This document shows positions 1 through 10,756 of a stretch of 64,000 bases of DNA, in pieces. This stretch comes from Cornus controversa. Taxonomy: Eukaryota; Streptophyta; Magnoliopsida; Cornales; Cornaceae. A model generated the notes under the pieces. That model saw only the letters and a program-made list of their open reading frames with translations. It did not search any database and was not told where the DNA came from. The stretch spans positions 39,319,501 to 39,383,500 of the forward strand of contig CM048846.1 in assembly GCA_026545225.1 (NCBI GenBank), read 5' to 3'. The stretch's first letter is position 1, and every line of letters starts with the position of its first letter. The position numbers were made by a program, and so were the translations under genes.

Positions 1-402
1 AAATTCAGATAAATATGCATAGGAAGGTAAGTATTAAGAAAATTATTACCTAATAAGAAATCACAATGCATATTTGGGAAACACAGTATTTTTGGTATAA
101 CCAATTTTTTCTCTCATAACCATATAGCAACATTTTTTACTTTATATTGAATTAATGTTTGAGTAACATTAATTCATGTGACAGGAACTAGATGTTTCAT
201 TTTTTGCTACTTTTCTTCGAGCAAAGCATTTCATCTGCAACATCAGACTGTTGCTCCCGTATCTGCTAAAACATTGAGATTATATGGCTCATAACCTTGA
301 AATTTAAATGTACCCATTAGATAGATGTGTTTTCTTGTTTAATGTTTTGGAGCAAATATTATTTCTTCTTTTTCGAGCTGAAAATGATACATTAATGCGA
401 AA
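1..402. other. AT-rich stretch, nothing recognised
   Basis: No open frame, repeat boundary or known motif is visible here. It lies beyond the stop codon of the minus-strand reading frame at 403-834. Confidence 0.5.
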
Positions 403-834
403 TTAATATGGAATTTTATTGATGAGCCCAGGTACAATTGGTGTTCCTGATAAATCAACATTTTCTCCTTTGTCTAAGGAAAATTTGGGTGGTGTAATCA
501 TTAGTGGTCTTGGTTCTCTAAAACTTATTCTAGAGAAATTTTGCCAATCAAAATTTTGCAGAAATTCATTTTTCCATTGAGAGTTTTTTCTGACAAGTTT
601 TTCTGGTTCAGGTTCTTCTCCTGTGTTAGAATTTGTGATGTACAATTTTTTTCCTAAAGCTTGTATTTCAATTTGATGAGTTTTATTGATATTAGGTTTT
701 TGAGTAATATTTTGAAACAACCATTGTTTTGGTAGTTCAAGATCGGTCCATTTGATTAACCTAGGTTGAATGACTGAATCGTATGGTCTAGGTTCAAAGA
801 TTTCAACTAGCCTTTTGTCAAGGGGCCTAGTTGA
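403..834 (-). pseudogene. Possible pararetrovirus-like ORF fragment
   Basis: A 144-codon open stretch on the minus strand ends at a stop at 403. The apparent ORF extends to 954, but codons beyond 834 lie in an adjoining LTR end, so the true fragment starts inside a broken frame. The protein is rich in Pro, Trp, Asn and Lys, with 'PRPL' and 'PKQW' spacing that loosely recalls linker or movement-protein regions of plant endogenous pararetroviruses (Caulimoviridae). No catalytic motif is visible, so this is only a resemblance. It could equally be an unrelated transposon ORF. A translated search against Caulimoviridae would decide. Confidence 0.3.
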
Positions 835-1560
835 TGTCACGCCCCGATTTCCGGCAACCAATAAGAGCGAGAGAAATGAGGGGTGAACGGTGAAATCAAC
901 ATCCAAAACACCTTTTTTGAAAAATATAACATCCAAACCAATTCTCGTAACCACGGAAGCAACTCAATACGCATATAATTAAGGAAATTTGCATAACCAA
1001 TCATAGTCCTCATCATTTGAAATCATTTAAAACAATTTCAAAATAAAAGTAATTTTCGGCCCTCATGAATAGTAACTTTTTGTAAAAAGTTTCAAAAAAA
1101 ATTTTGAAAAATTTTCTCATCCTGCTATAGTCCTAAGAAGCTTAAAAACATAACTTAGATATTTTGGAAAGGTCCAGAATCATGATTTCTCATTTTCGAG
1201 CAGTAGCTAAAAAGCTACAGTAATTATTGATATGAACAGTACTCTACTAGAGTATAATCTGCGTAGCCGTAACAAAAAAATTCGTAGAAAATTCATTTCA
1301 ACTCGAAATGAGGCAAACAAAAATTTTGTAGAAACTAGACTAAACATAAAACAAGAATGAGTCCACGAGTTACATATAATTTGAATGTAACTAGAATATC
1401 AACAAAAATCTACATGCCATAAGCCAATATGGATATTAATATACATAAATATCCAAAAATGTATCTAGGGTGTCAAAAGAGAACTCCACTTGGACGTTCG
1501 CATTCCATCTGCCATTGGCGCCTTATCTGTAAAAATTTTGGGGGGAAGGGAATGAGCAAC
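835..1560 (-). mobile_element. Truncated 3' end of a Ty3-type LTR, reverse orientation
   Basis: Read on the minus strand, the sequence ends in CGGGGCGTGACA at 835, the same terminal motif as the LARD LTRs further right. The junction at 834/835 cuts off the neighbouring open frame. The inner part (about 1,000-1,560) is AT-rich with a more GC-balanced stretch at 1,480-1,640 typical of LTR 3' regions. No second terminus or target duplication was found, so it is a remnant. The right-hand limit is approximate. Confidence 0.5.
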
Positions 1561-2287
1561 TCAACGGCTTAGTAGAAATGTCTCAACCCACCTAGGTGGT
1601 AACAGAAGAGACATCTCTATTTTGCCCTTGTCGATTTCTAGGTTTCGTCGTAAACCTAATTGGTTACTTCCAAAACTGAAGGAGCACAGTTTTCAAAACC
1701 AACCAAATCAGTCTGAAGAAGGGTGGCCTGTTCACCTGTCACCTGAGTTGATTCCTCTTTAATTGCATGTATATTGGAAGTAGCAGAGATAATAAGGTCA
1801 TTAGGAACTTCCACAACAAGCATGATAATAGGTATCTGGAATGCTGGAAAAGACAATAGCAAGATGAGATGAAGCATGAGGAAAGGGAAAAAAAGAGGTT
1901 ACACTAAGAAATAAAGAAAAATAACAGTGCTCCAAAGTAAGAGGCATTACAACTGTATTTTCAACAGTCTTGAGAGAATCATTTTTAACCCATTCTTGAT
2001 TTGCGAGATCCCTAGCAGCATGCTAGAAGGCAAAATTAGCAGTGTTAATTCAACAATAGTCTACAGTAATACCAAAGATGACAATAGTAACATTCCCAGC
2101 ACTAAAAAAGCAAAGGAAAAAGGAAACGATTTCAGCCCAATAGCCAATTTATACAGCCAAACAGAAGTAATGAAATAATAAGAAGGGCAAAGAAGAGGAG
2201 CAAGGAGATTGGTAAAAGCATGAACATGAGATACTGTGAGAAGCATGCAAGTGCAGCTAAAACTGATTGTCACATTAGAATATGTTA

Positions 2288-2535
2288 TGTTGTGGCCCGA
2301 ATGTTGTCTCATCCCGGGTCGCGTTTCGACCCAGTTTTGACCTGAAAAGTAAAAAAAATGACCCATTTTTTGCTTGCGGGTCTTGGACCCTCTTTAGGAC
2401 TCTTTTGTAGCCCAATATATAAGGGCGCTTAAGGTTTGGAGTGGGATAAGAGAAAACACTGAAAAATCACAGAAAGAGAGAGAGAGTTTGGGGTTGAAAC
2501 TTGTAATCTCTTGATGTTCGGTTAATGAGAAATAT
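2288..2535 (+). repeat. LTR-like repeat copy A with TATA box
   Basis: A segment containing 'cccaatatataagggcgctt' then an AGAGAG stretch and 'cttgtaatct' resembles, in the same order, 36,685-36,920. The layout (TATA box about 100 bp before a 'gaaacttgtaatct' end) is what an LTR promoter/R region looks like. It sits within the long intron of the nucleotidyltransferase pseudogene. No coding capacity. Confidence 0.5.
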
Positions 2536-4313
2536 AGGGAGCAGGTGACACTAAGTTGACCAGCCTAAATCTATGTAGCCTCTTTCATACCAAACTTCTT
2601 TATTTACAGTTGAAAAGTTGCTGGGAAAGCCCTCATTAATGGTTGGAGAGAAAGTATGCCTAGTATTTAATATGGATGATTGACTTGGAAAGCATAGGTG
2701 CGACTTAATAGTGGGTTGCTTAAGAGGAAAGTACATGCTGTTCATTCTAATTTAAAAAAATTAATCAATTGCAAATATAACTAGGGAACCTCTTATGTCC
2801 TTTTCAGCTTATCCTTACCTCAGAGGACCCGTAAATAAATAACCTAAAGGAAGATTATTGATACATGATATAAGATTGAAGCTGAAATCCATTGTCTAAC
2901 TTCACCAGAAAGCATCATCCAGCACGAGAACACACCAGGGGAAAAAAATCAATCAATGACAGTCATAGTAAGTTACCAAGAAAAATTGATTGCAGCTGTG
3001 TATTCATAAACCTTTAATCTTAAAAATGAACACTAGTATCAGAAGCAAGAAAGTGCAGGGCCTGCAAGCAGCCTCAAAATTGCAAGTCAGGTCAATCATC
3101 ACCCACTAAACTGTTCTTTAAAATATTAACTATTATTACACGTCAATGATTCATTAGATAAAATGATATCATAAATCGAGGTTTTTCTTCATTATAGGAC
3201 AAAAATGATTTTGAAGAGTGCCTAAGGATCAATTCAATTTGAAAACTCAATGTGCCCCTCAAATATATAATATACACTAGAAGTGTAAGCATGCACCTAA
3301 TTTATATACTCAACTCAACAAAGCCTTTTTCCCAACTATTTACGGGTTGACGACATAAATCCTATTTTTCCATTCCACTATATCTAAGGCTATAGCCTCA
3401 GAAAAATCACATGTTATCACATCCTTCCTTGCCAACTCTAGTCACGTTAACTTGGTATTTCCCTTTTCCTAGCATTACCCTCAATGTGGACCATGTCACT
3501 CTTATGCACCTACTTTATATAGAGTCATCAGTTAACCTTAAAAATTAGGACACGGTGATGTACGACATTGTTGAAGTTTTCTAATCTTCTTTCCCTATAA
3601 CTTGGGGCAATTAAGTGTCATTAAAAATTATGCAAAATTGGGAAGTTCTCTAATCTCTTATCTCTTTTCAACCAAGTTGTGACCACTCTTTTGAAGTTCT
3701 CCCATCTCTTTTTAACCAAATAATGCCAAATTGGAAAATTTCCACAACACCTTTCACAAAACACCAACTACCAAAAACGAAAAGAGAGAAAAAAAAAAAA
3801 AGGTTTAGAAGGGGAAAAATGGAATAAGTGCACATAATGTTAGAATTGATGGCAATGAATTTACAGCTCATATAGCCTAAAAATGCATATGGTTTGGAAA
3901 GATGGATTATAAACCCCCTCCATAACCCCATCCCCCCCACACAAAAAAAAAAAATCACACATTGCCCCTGCTCATTCCTAGCCGATTACCACTTTACCTC
4001 TATTGATTAACTTGCTCGGGGTTTTACACAGGATTCTCTTGAAAATTAGGCTAAAATATTTAGTTTCAAAACCAATAAGAAGATAACCAATTTGCATGCT
4101 ATAGTAATTCTTCTAGGATATTTCATTTACATTTAAACAAAAAAGTACAAACAACATTTAGTTGTTGGACTAAGCAAGTGAGAGCTTAAAAAGTAGAAGA
4201 ATCCAATGTAGGAGAAGAAGTACAGGAAAGCCACAAAAAAAAAATTTGTTAAAAATCAATTATGCCATACTGTCTCACATCCACAAAAATAATTTGTATC
4301 ATTGACTGCATAC
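2536..4313. other. Intronic AT-rich DNA of the nucleotidyltransferase pseudogene
   Basis: Between two recognised minus-strand exons. The exon that should encode the ladder after ETCLQ was not found. Short A/T homopolymers only; no ORF of note. Confidence 0.4.
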
Positions 4314-6671
4314 CTGGAGGCAAGTTTCTTTAATACCATTACGACCCTCCAAGATCCCAACTTCTTTAATTGGTTCCTGCCAATTGTCCAGACATTAGTT
4401 TATATCCTAAAAAAAAAAAAAATTTCAAAAGAGATGGAAACAAACCAGATTGATTAAATCAAGTTATTTCTCACCAAGTTCCTTACTGGAGGAGACAAAC
4501 AACAAGGTACACATCACTTGTTGGAAGGGACAACCCAGTCGCATTTGAACCAAAGGTAGTGTGTCCTAGACTGGGGCCACAAGACTTGAAGAGACCGTGT
4601 AACCTGCTTGACAGCCCAATTAACATAAGGCTTCCTAATCATATTCTCTGCAACAACCTTGAATTTCATTGTATGGCATTAATTATCAACTATCTTGTAA
4701 ATTGCGTGGATGATAGAAGTTACAAGATTTAAAAGCCATGAAGTGGAAATTTTGGCTACAAATCATAGAAATAAAGTAAATTAAAAATTGAAAGAGAAAA
4801 ATACAATTTAATCTAACACTGTACCTGCTTGCAGAAGGAGTCAATTTCATCGTGAAGGAGGCTGTGCAGTAGAGAGAGATGCCTTACGTGCAGAATAGTT
4901 CAGTAACTCAGGTGGTTGCAAAGGAAATGAAGCATCTGGATGTAATTAACAATTTCAGCCAGAAAGGGCAGTTGAGAACCCTAACTATGACACCATCACA
5001 TTACCTTTAAAATTTTAACCAAAACACAAAATCCCACATAATGAAACCAAAAATGTATTTCAAAATTGAGCTTTAAATTTCATTCCCATTTGTAACAGCT
5101 TTGAAAAAGGTATCGTAGAGAAGAAAATTTGGGATATTAGTAATTCATTGTCAGGAATCAGGATCAAACAAAATACTCTGCTGAAACTAGCCAGCTAAAA
5201 TTTATTAAACTTAGTTGAGTTCTTCATTTTCTTAGGGAAACTAAAGCAACAGAAGAGTTAAATATCATGCTCTTTTCTTTCCCTCTGTTTTCTCAATTAT
5301 AAAATGTTGGGTTGAACTGAAGTAAAACACACCTGACCCATCCTGTTGATATAAACAGAAGCTACTTTCCAATGAAGATCAATTGCATAAACCAAATGGC
5401 ATGTGATCAAATCAATAGTAGGTAAACAAATTTGTTCAAGTAATAGCTATGCTTAGATACTCTGAAATGGATTAAAAATTAAATGTATACCTTTGCGAGT
5501 CCGCTTAAGGAGATCACAACCTCGGGCAAGTAGTTCTCGACTGCATATGCCTAGGAACTTCTCTTCTGGAACAAGCTCACCACTGTGACTCCCATTTGAA
5601 CTACCATTGCTACCACCACCAGCACCCATTCCTTTCTCCACTGGAATCACCGCTGCTATATTCCATACCTCTTTTAATGCTCTTACTTTCAATGTTGTTG
5701 TCCCACGCAGTGCTACAACCCAACCACCCCACCGAACCGTTTCATTAGGTACATTTCATGAATACCAGATAAAGTTGTCTACTAACATAAACAACAATAC
5801 AAGACCTAGAAGAAGTAGTGGTGTCTCCACCGTCAGAGATTGTTGATGAAGGTATGGCTGATTAGAATTCCACTTTAGTAGGATATTTTATGGATCACAA
5901 GCTGCCTTTTTACACAGTGAACTCTATTGCTCACAGAATTTGGGGTAAACAGGGGTTGAAAGAGGTTTTGGCTACTAATAAAGGCTTTTTCTTCTTTAAG
6001 TTTGAAGATGAAGCTTCTAGAGATGGCATCTACGAACAGGGTCCGTGGCATTTCTTAGGGCAGCATATAGTGTTGAAGCAATGGCATTTCTTAGGGCGGC
6101 ATATAGTGTTGAAGATAGACTCCCTGTCTGGGTGAAATTTTTTAATGTTCCTATGGAGTTCTGGACTCCTAAGGGTTTGAGCTACATAGCTAGTGCAATT
6201 GGATGCCCTTTGCATGTGGACTCACTGACTGTATCAAAGAAGCGTGTCAGTTACGCTAGGGTGTGTGTTGAGATTGTTCCTGAGAAAGAATTATTATCTT
6301 CGTTTACACTGAAGCTTAGAAATGGTCAAAAAATTTCAATTACTGTAGAATACCAATGGAAGCCAATGGTGGGCACTGAATGTTGTTGTTTTGGGCACGC
6401 TACTCAAGCTTGCCCTAAGCATAGTAGGGTGGAGACCAAGAGTCACGATAATCCTACTTCTGCTAAATCAAATGAGGCTGCACAAGTATGGAGGGTGGTA
6501 GTAAGGAATAAGGAGGTACTAGGAAAAGTGATGAGGAGCATGTTGTGGGTCAGGTGAATTCAGATGTTGGTTTTCCTCAAAGTTCTGAAATGGCTTCACC
6601 AAATCAATTCTAGGCTTTAAGCACTTTAGAGGACTCGGGTGGTGATGATGTGGGTCAACAATCTGAGGCTC

Positions 6672-6676
6672 TGAAT
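6672..6676. repeat. Left target-site duplication TGAAT of the LARD element
   Basis: TGAAT directly precedes the LTR start TGTAAGGACC and is repeated at 17107-17111 directly after the other LTR. Both copies are perfect. Confidence 0.95.
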
Positions 6677-7082
6677 TGTAAGGACCGGAATTATTTTGAC
6701 TGTTTCCGGGTGAATTTTGACCGGTTTAAATTTTTTTTCGGATTAATTAAATTCCGGAAAGGGTGTGGATATATTTCCATACAAGTGGAAGGCGTATGTA
6801 TATGTATATGTATATCTAAATATATATATATATATACATAGTACCTATATTTATATTAAATTATAAATATATGGGGGCTTTATGCAATTATGAAGAAGTA
6901 GAAGTGCACATTCATAAATTTGTGCATGTAGAGGGGCAAGAGTATGTGGTGATGTATATACATGTGTGTATATATATTAAATTGCCCATGTGATATAAAT
7001 ATGTATATATATATATGTATATATATATTATATGTGTTATACACAGATGTGGCTGTGAGTGACCCAAGTGGGTCGGCTGGTG

Positions 7083-7260
7083 GAGAAAGAAAAAGAAGAA
7101 AAGAAAAGAAAAAGAAAAAGAAAAGAAGAAAAGAAAAAGAAAAGAAAAGAAGAAAGAAAAAAAGGAAAAAGAAAGAGAAGAGAGAGAATCGGGAGAAACC
7201 GAGAAGAGAGAAGGAGAGATCGGGAGATCGAGAGAGAGAAACCGAGAAAGAGGAGGGGTG
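7083..7260 (+). repeat. Polypurine (GAAAAG)n stretch in the LTR
   Basis: About 170 bp are almost pure A and G on the plus strand. The block recurs at the same LTR position at 13,440-13,617, 18,655-18,800 and 39,425-39,550. In every copy a CpG-rich, GC-rich block follows. The conserved order suggests a functional LTR module (promoter or leader), but that is inference. Confidence 0.85.
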
Positions 7261-8435
7261 GTCCGGCGCCGGCGGTGGCTGGGGCTGCCGATCGCTCACG
7301 GTGGAGCCCCGGCAGTGGCTGGGCCGACGTTGGTGGCTCAAGGTGGTTCCACGGGCCGAGTCGTTCGCGAAGGGAGTTCTCGGCTGGGGTTTGGTTGGCC
7401 GGGGTTCCGTTTGGTTCCGGCTGATTACGGCCGTTGAGGTGGCACTCCGGCGACGGCAGAGGCTTCGGATGGGGCTGGGTTTGGTCCGGTCTGGAGGTTA
7501 AGCTCGGCTGGATCGCTGGGTTCCGAGTGATGAGGTCGGATCTGTTTTGACGGGCCGAGTATGGCCGCTAGCGACTGGCCGAGGGTATGGCTGGTGGTGC
7601 TCTCTTCTGGATTTCATTTGGCTTGACAAATGGGTGATTCAGGTGACGCCTTGGTGGGTCTTACATGGCTCGATATGGTGGTGTTTGGGTCGGCCATTGA
7701 TGGCTGATCATGGCACTGTTAGTAGTGAGATGGTGGTGACAGGATGGCCTATGGGTTTGTTTCATTTTGTTGTGGTGATGGGTTCACAGAAAATGAACCT
7801 CTAATGGTGAGTCCTAATACATGTAGGCGGATTATATGCATAAGGTGGACCTGGGGGCTCGGTTAGTTTGTACAGTGGAGGGTTTGACTGGGTTGGGCAG
7901 CCATGATGGACCTTGTTTGGGCAGCCCGTAGCGGTCAAAGGTTACGGTTATTTGGGCCAAGAATGGTGGCCTTGTGGTTTTGGGCCCTCATAGATGGTGG
8001 GCTTGGACATAGGAAAATAGGTTGAGGTTTGGAGTTGGCCAAATTAATTGGGCCGAACACGGAAATTAAAAGGAAACGAGGTGGTCCAGTGGATTTGTTC
8101 GTGTGGGCTTCGACACAGGACTGGACCGGACCAGACTTGGAAATGGACCGATTTGCAGGCACGGACCGGCTGAGAGCGGGACCTAAGGCAAGTTGATTCT
8201 TGCCTCTATCTCATACAGATATTTTATGTATGTTAAGTAATTTACATATGTCTCAATTTAATCATATGTGGTATGTGTATATACATATATATGTAGGCAC
8301 TTATATATATATGTGTATAGGGAATGTGGTGCATACATGGGATGTGAGAGGACATACATATATGTGTGTGTATATAAATGTATGTGGGGTTAGGAAGCGA
8401 TAACATGATTAGATTTATCGCCTATTTGCATTGTG

Positions 8436-9230
8436 ATATGCATGTATGTATAGATTAAAGTCTATGAAAAGTATGCTGAATAATACACGTTTGGCTATGT
8501 GTTGTCTCTTACGCATATGTGGTTCTTATGCATGATGTTCAGTATATATATATATAGGTGATTATATATATATGGTTGCAGTGGTAGGAATGCATGCTAA
8601 GTTGAGTATAACTTTTGGCGAGCATTTGAAAAGCATGAAACGTGCTAAGTGTTTTATATGTTCTTGATATATATGTGGGTGATGTAATATATATGTGTAT
8701 ATATATATATTGTGATCGGAATGCATGTTAGCTACTTGTAGTGAATACATGCATTGAATGAGAGCATGACCGTATTTATGCTAGCGTAGGTGCATATGTG
8801 ACTTATATGCATGATTTGACATATACGTGGCTATACGTGGGAATGTGGATATGAGATGCATGCTAGCTATATTTACATATATCAAAAGTATGCATTGGTT
8901 ATAGCATGACAAAAATGTGCTAAGTTGAAGTGTTTGCATATGTGAGGTATTATGCGGGTTTTGAACATATATGTACTATATGTGTTGGAATGTGACGAGA
9001 GGCATGCTAAATACTTCTTTTTAGTATTCATAAGCATGGGTTGAAGCATGAAAGTATTATGCTGTGTATATATGCATCCATATTGCATGTATAGGAGGGA
9101 AATGACACATATGTGGTTATATGTGGGTTTATGTGGAGATGAAATGCATGCTATGAACTTTTAACTAGCTTAGGCATTGTGAGGCATGAACATTGAAATG
9201 TTTAGTTATTATATGTTCGAAATGCATATA
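8436..9230 (+). repeat. Degenerate tandem array, about 140-bp unit, six copies
   Basis: Units begin near 8436, 8588, 8718, 8853, 8997 and 9138 with variants of GAATGCATGCTA, followed at similar distances by AGCATGAA, GTGCTAAGTG and CATATGTGG motifs. Spacings are 152, 130, 135, 144 and 141 bp. The same array is in the other LTR at +6,365. Confidence 0.7.
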
Positions 9231-9257
9231 TGGGGCCGTTGTGAGGAAACGGGGAAG

Positions 9258-9605
9258 TGTGGTTAAATCACCCAGAGTAGGTCAATACTCGGTCACGGTG
9301 AGGGCGTTCGAGCGGTTACGTCACCTTGGAGTAGGTAAATACTCGGTGACAGTGGTCTATCCACCTTGGAGTAGGTAAATACTCGGTGGCGGTGCTGATA
9401 TGGTCTAACCACCTTTAACCATTTAAGACTCGGTGACGGTGCTGATATGGTCTAATCATCTTGAGTCAAAATAAGCTCAGTGGCGGTGCTGATATGGTCT
9501 AACCACTTTGAGCCACCTAATACTCGGTGACGGTGCTGATATGGTCTAATCACCTTGAGTAAACGAATAATTGGTGACGGTGCTGATATGGTCTAATCAC
9601 CAATG
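9258..9605 (+). repeat. Minisatellite in the LTR (about 57-bp unit)
   Basis: Six to seven units carry CTCGGTGACGGTGCTGATAT then GGTCTAATCACCTTGAGT with small changes. The identical array is at 15,623-15,970 in the 3' LTR. In the solo LTR at 18,288 a different, shorter repeat occupies the matching region. Confidence 0.85.
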
Positions 9606-10744
9606 GGCAAACCAAAATATTGCCCCGGAAGTATGACGTTGGCGAAGTAGGTCAAGGTCATAGGATGGTTATCGGAGTTGTCCTAGGTCACATGATCCTC
9701 GGAGCGGGCCAATCATGTGGGGTATCGGATGAGGACCGAGAGTGAGAGTATGTGCAAGCTTTGATGCTTGTCCTATGTATCGGATTATGACCGTGGAAGG
9801 TGAAAAATACATTTATGCTTATGTGTTTATCTGTTAAGCATGTTTTCCTGTTTAAATGCATCTTCATTGCATTTGGGATTGCTACTTGTCGAGTAGGAAA
9901 TGTGGTAGATGATTTACATTGGTCATGTAAATGCTTTGACATATATGTTCTACATACATATTGGTGCGGAATGTTTACTGTTCTCAAGCATGTTGAAAAT
10001 GATTTCTAAAATCATGTATAGTGGATTTTGTATGTTCATATGTGCTAGAGTAGCCATATACATCATTGGTTCATGCATGCTAGGTGGGGCATGGTCTTAA
10101 ATATTGTGATATATTTAAGTGCATAAGTATATTTTTGAGAATATGTGAGGATCGACCTGCTGCAGCAGTGATAGTATGGTTCTACATACCTTGTTGGGCC
10201 TTTGAGCTCACCCCCTCCCAGGTTTTGCAGGTGTTGCTGGTTTTGGAGTCAGTTGGGGAAACTGATAGCACCAGTTACAGAGGTAGTAATTAGATTCCTT
10301 AGAATCTAATTTATGTTCAGGATTTTGGATAGATAGATGTATTACATTTGGATTAAATGTATGAGGCGATTACGTAGATTCAGTTCCTTCAGTTGTATTT
10401 ATTCATCTGATGTATGTATTTAATACGGACATTCAAGGACTGAGGCATGTATATTTATGATTGTTTAGGCATGTTGTAGAAATATTGGGGGGACACGGGC
10501 CCAGAAGTGTCCATATTTACTGTTAGATATAAATGCTGGGGGGACACGTGCCCAGAAGTGTCCATATGAATTGTAAAGCAGGTGTAATATGCCAGGAGCT
10601 GATTATTTAGAATGGGTCATGCCCGATTTTCGTAAAAATAATAGGAAATTGAATTGTATGATCAGGTGGAGGTTATGTCGTGAGGGTGATCTCACGGGGT
10701 TCACACCTCGGTTTTCGGGTCTCGGGAACCGGGGCGTGACAGAA

Positions 10745-10756
10745 TGGTATCAGAGC
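10745..10756 (+). promoter_or_regulatory. Primer-binding site for initiator tRNA-Met
   Basis: TGGTATCAGAGC lies 3 bp after the 5' LTR and is complementary to the 3' end of plant initiator tRNA-Met. It fixes the orientation of the element as plus. Confidence 0.95.

Larger units (their letters stand above)
1668..4935 (-). pseudogene. TRF4-like nucleotidyltransferase (non-canonical poly(A) polymerase) pseudogene fragment
   Basis: Four exons with consensus GT/AG borders can be read on the minus strand: 4935-4825 (ends HDEIDSFCKQ), 4657-4475 (ENMIRKPYVNWAVKQVTRSL), 4376-4314 (EPIKEVGILEGRNGIKETCL) and 1835-1668 (IPIIMLVVEVPNDL). Together they match the nucleotidyltransferase core of plant TRF4/5-like poly(A) polymerases, which add oligo(A) tails to nuclear RNA. 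The gene is broken: exon 1 needs a one-base frame change, exon 2 has a +1 then a -1 shift around the GS-GLSLPTSD motif, and the second Asp of the catalytic DxD is Tyr (SDVYLVV). The exon expected between 4,314 and 1,835 was not found, nor were the PAP-associated domain exons. Splice sites survive, so this is a decayed genomic copy rather than a retrocopy. Confidence 0.75.
6677..10741 (+). repeat. 5' LTR of the LARD (4,065 bp)
   Basis: Starts TGTAAGGACCGG, ends CGGGGCGTGACA. Order inside: AT-rich head with TATATA runs (6,810-7,040), polypurine stretch, GC/CpG-rich block (about 7,250-7,600), TA-rich block, six degenerate units of about 140 bp, a minisatellite of about 57-bp units, and a GC-balanced tail carrying a near-duplicate 'gggggacacgtgcccagaag' pair (10,490 and 10,540). 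No convincing gene; the small open frames recur identically in the other LTR only because the DNA is the same. Confidence 0.95.

Noticed and set aside
2599..2609. CAGTTGA as the far end of the LTR starting at 835 (target copy GTTGA)
   Set aside because: The interval would include a nucleotidyltransferase exon and lacks an LTR 5' end; the 5-bp match is chance.
6880..7501. ORFs of 120-180 codons on both strands over the polypurine block, with Lys/Arg- or Phe/Ser-rich proteins, repeated at 13,237-13,802
   Set aside because: They are translations of a low-complexity purine tract in an LTR, present on both strands at once and in every copy; no protein signature.
9258..9605. CRISPR-like look of regularly spaced repeats
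   Set aside because: Units are contiguous minisatellite copies without unique spacers, in a plant LTR.
7547..10293. Many 60-100-codon ORFs identical between 7.5-10.3 kb and 13.9-16.7 kb
   Set aside because: Identity comes from the LTR pair, not selection on protein; the frames cross tandem repeats and have no motifs.
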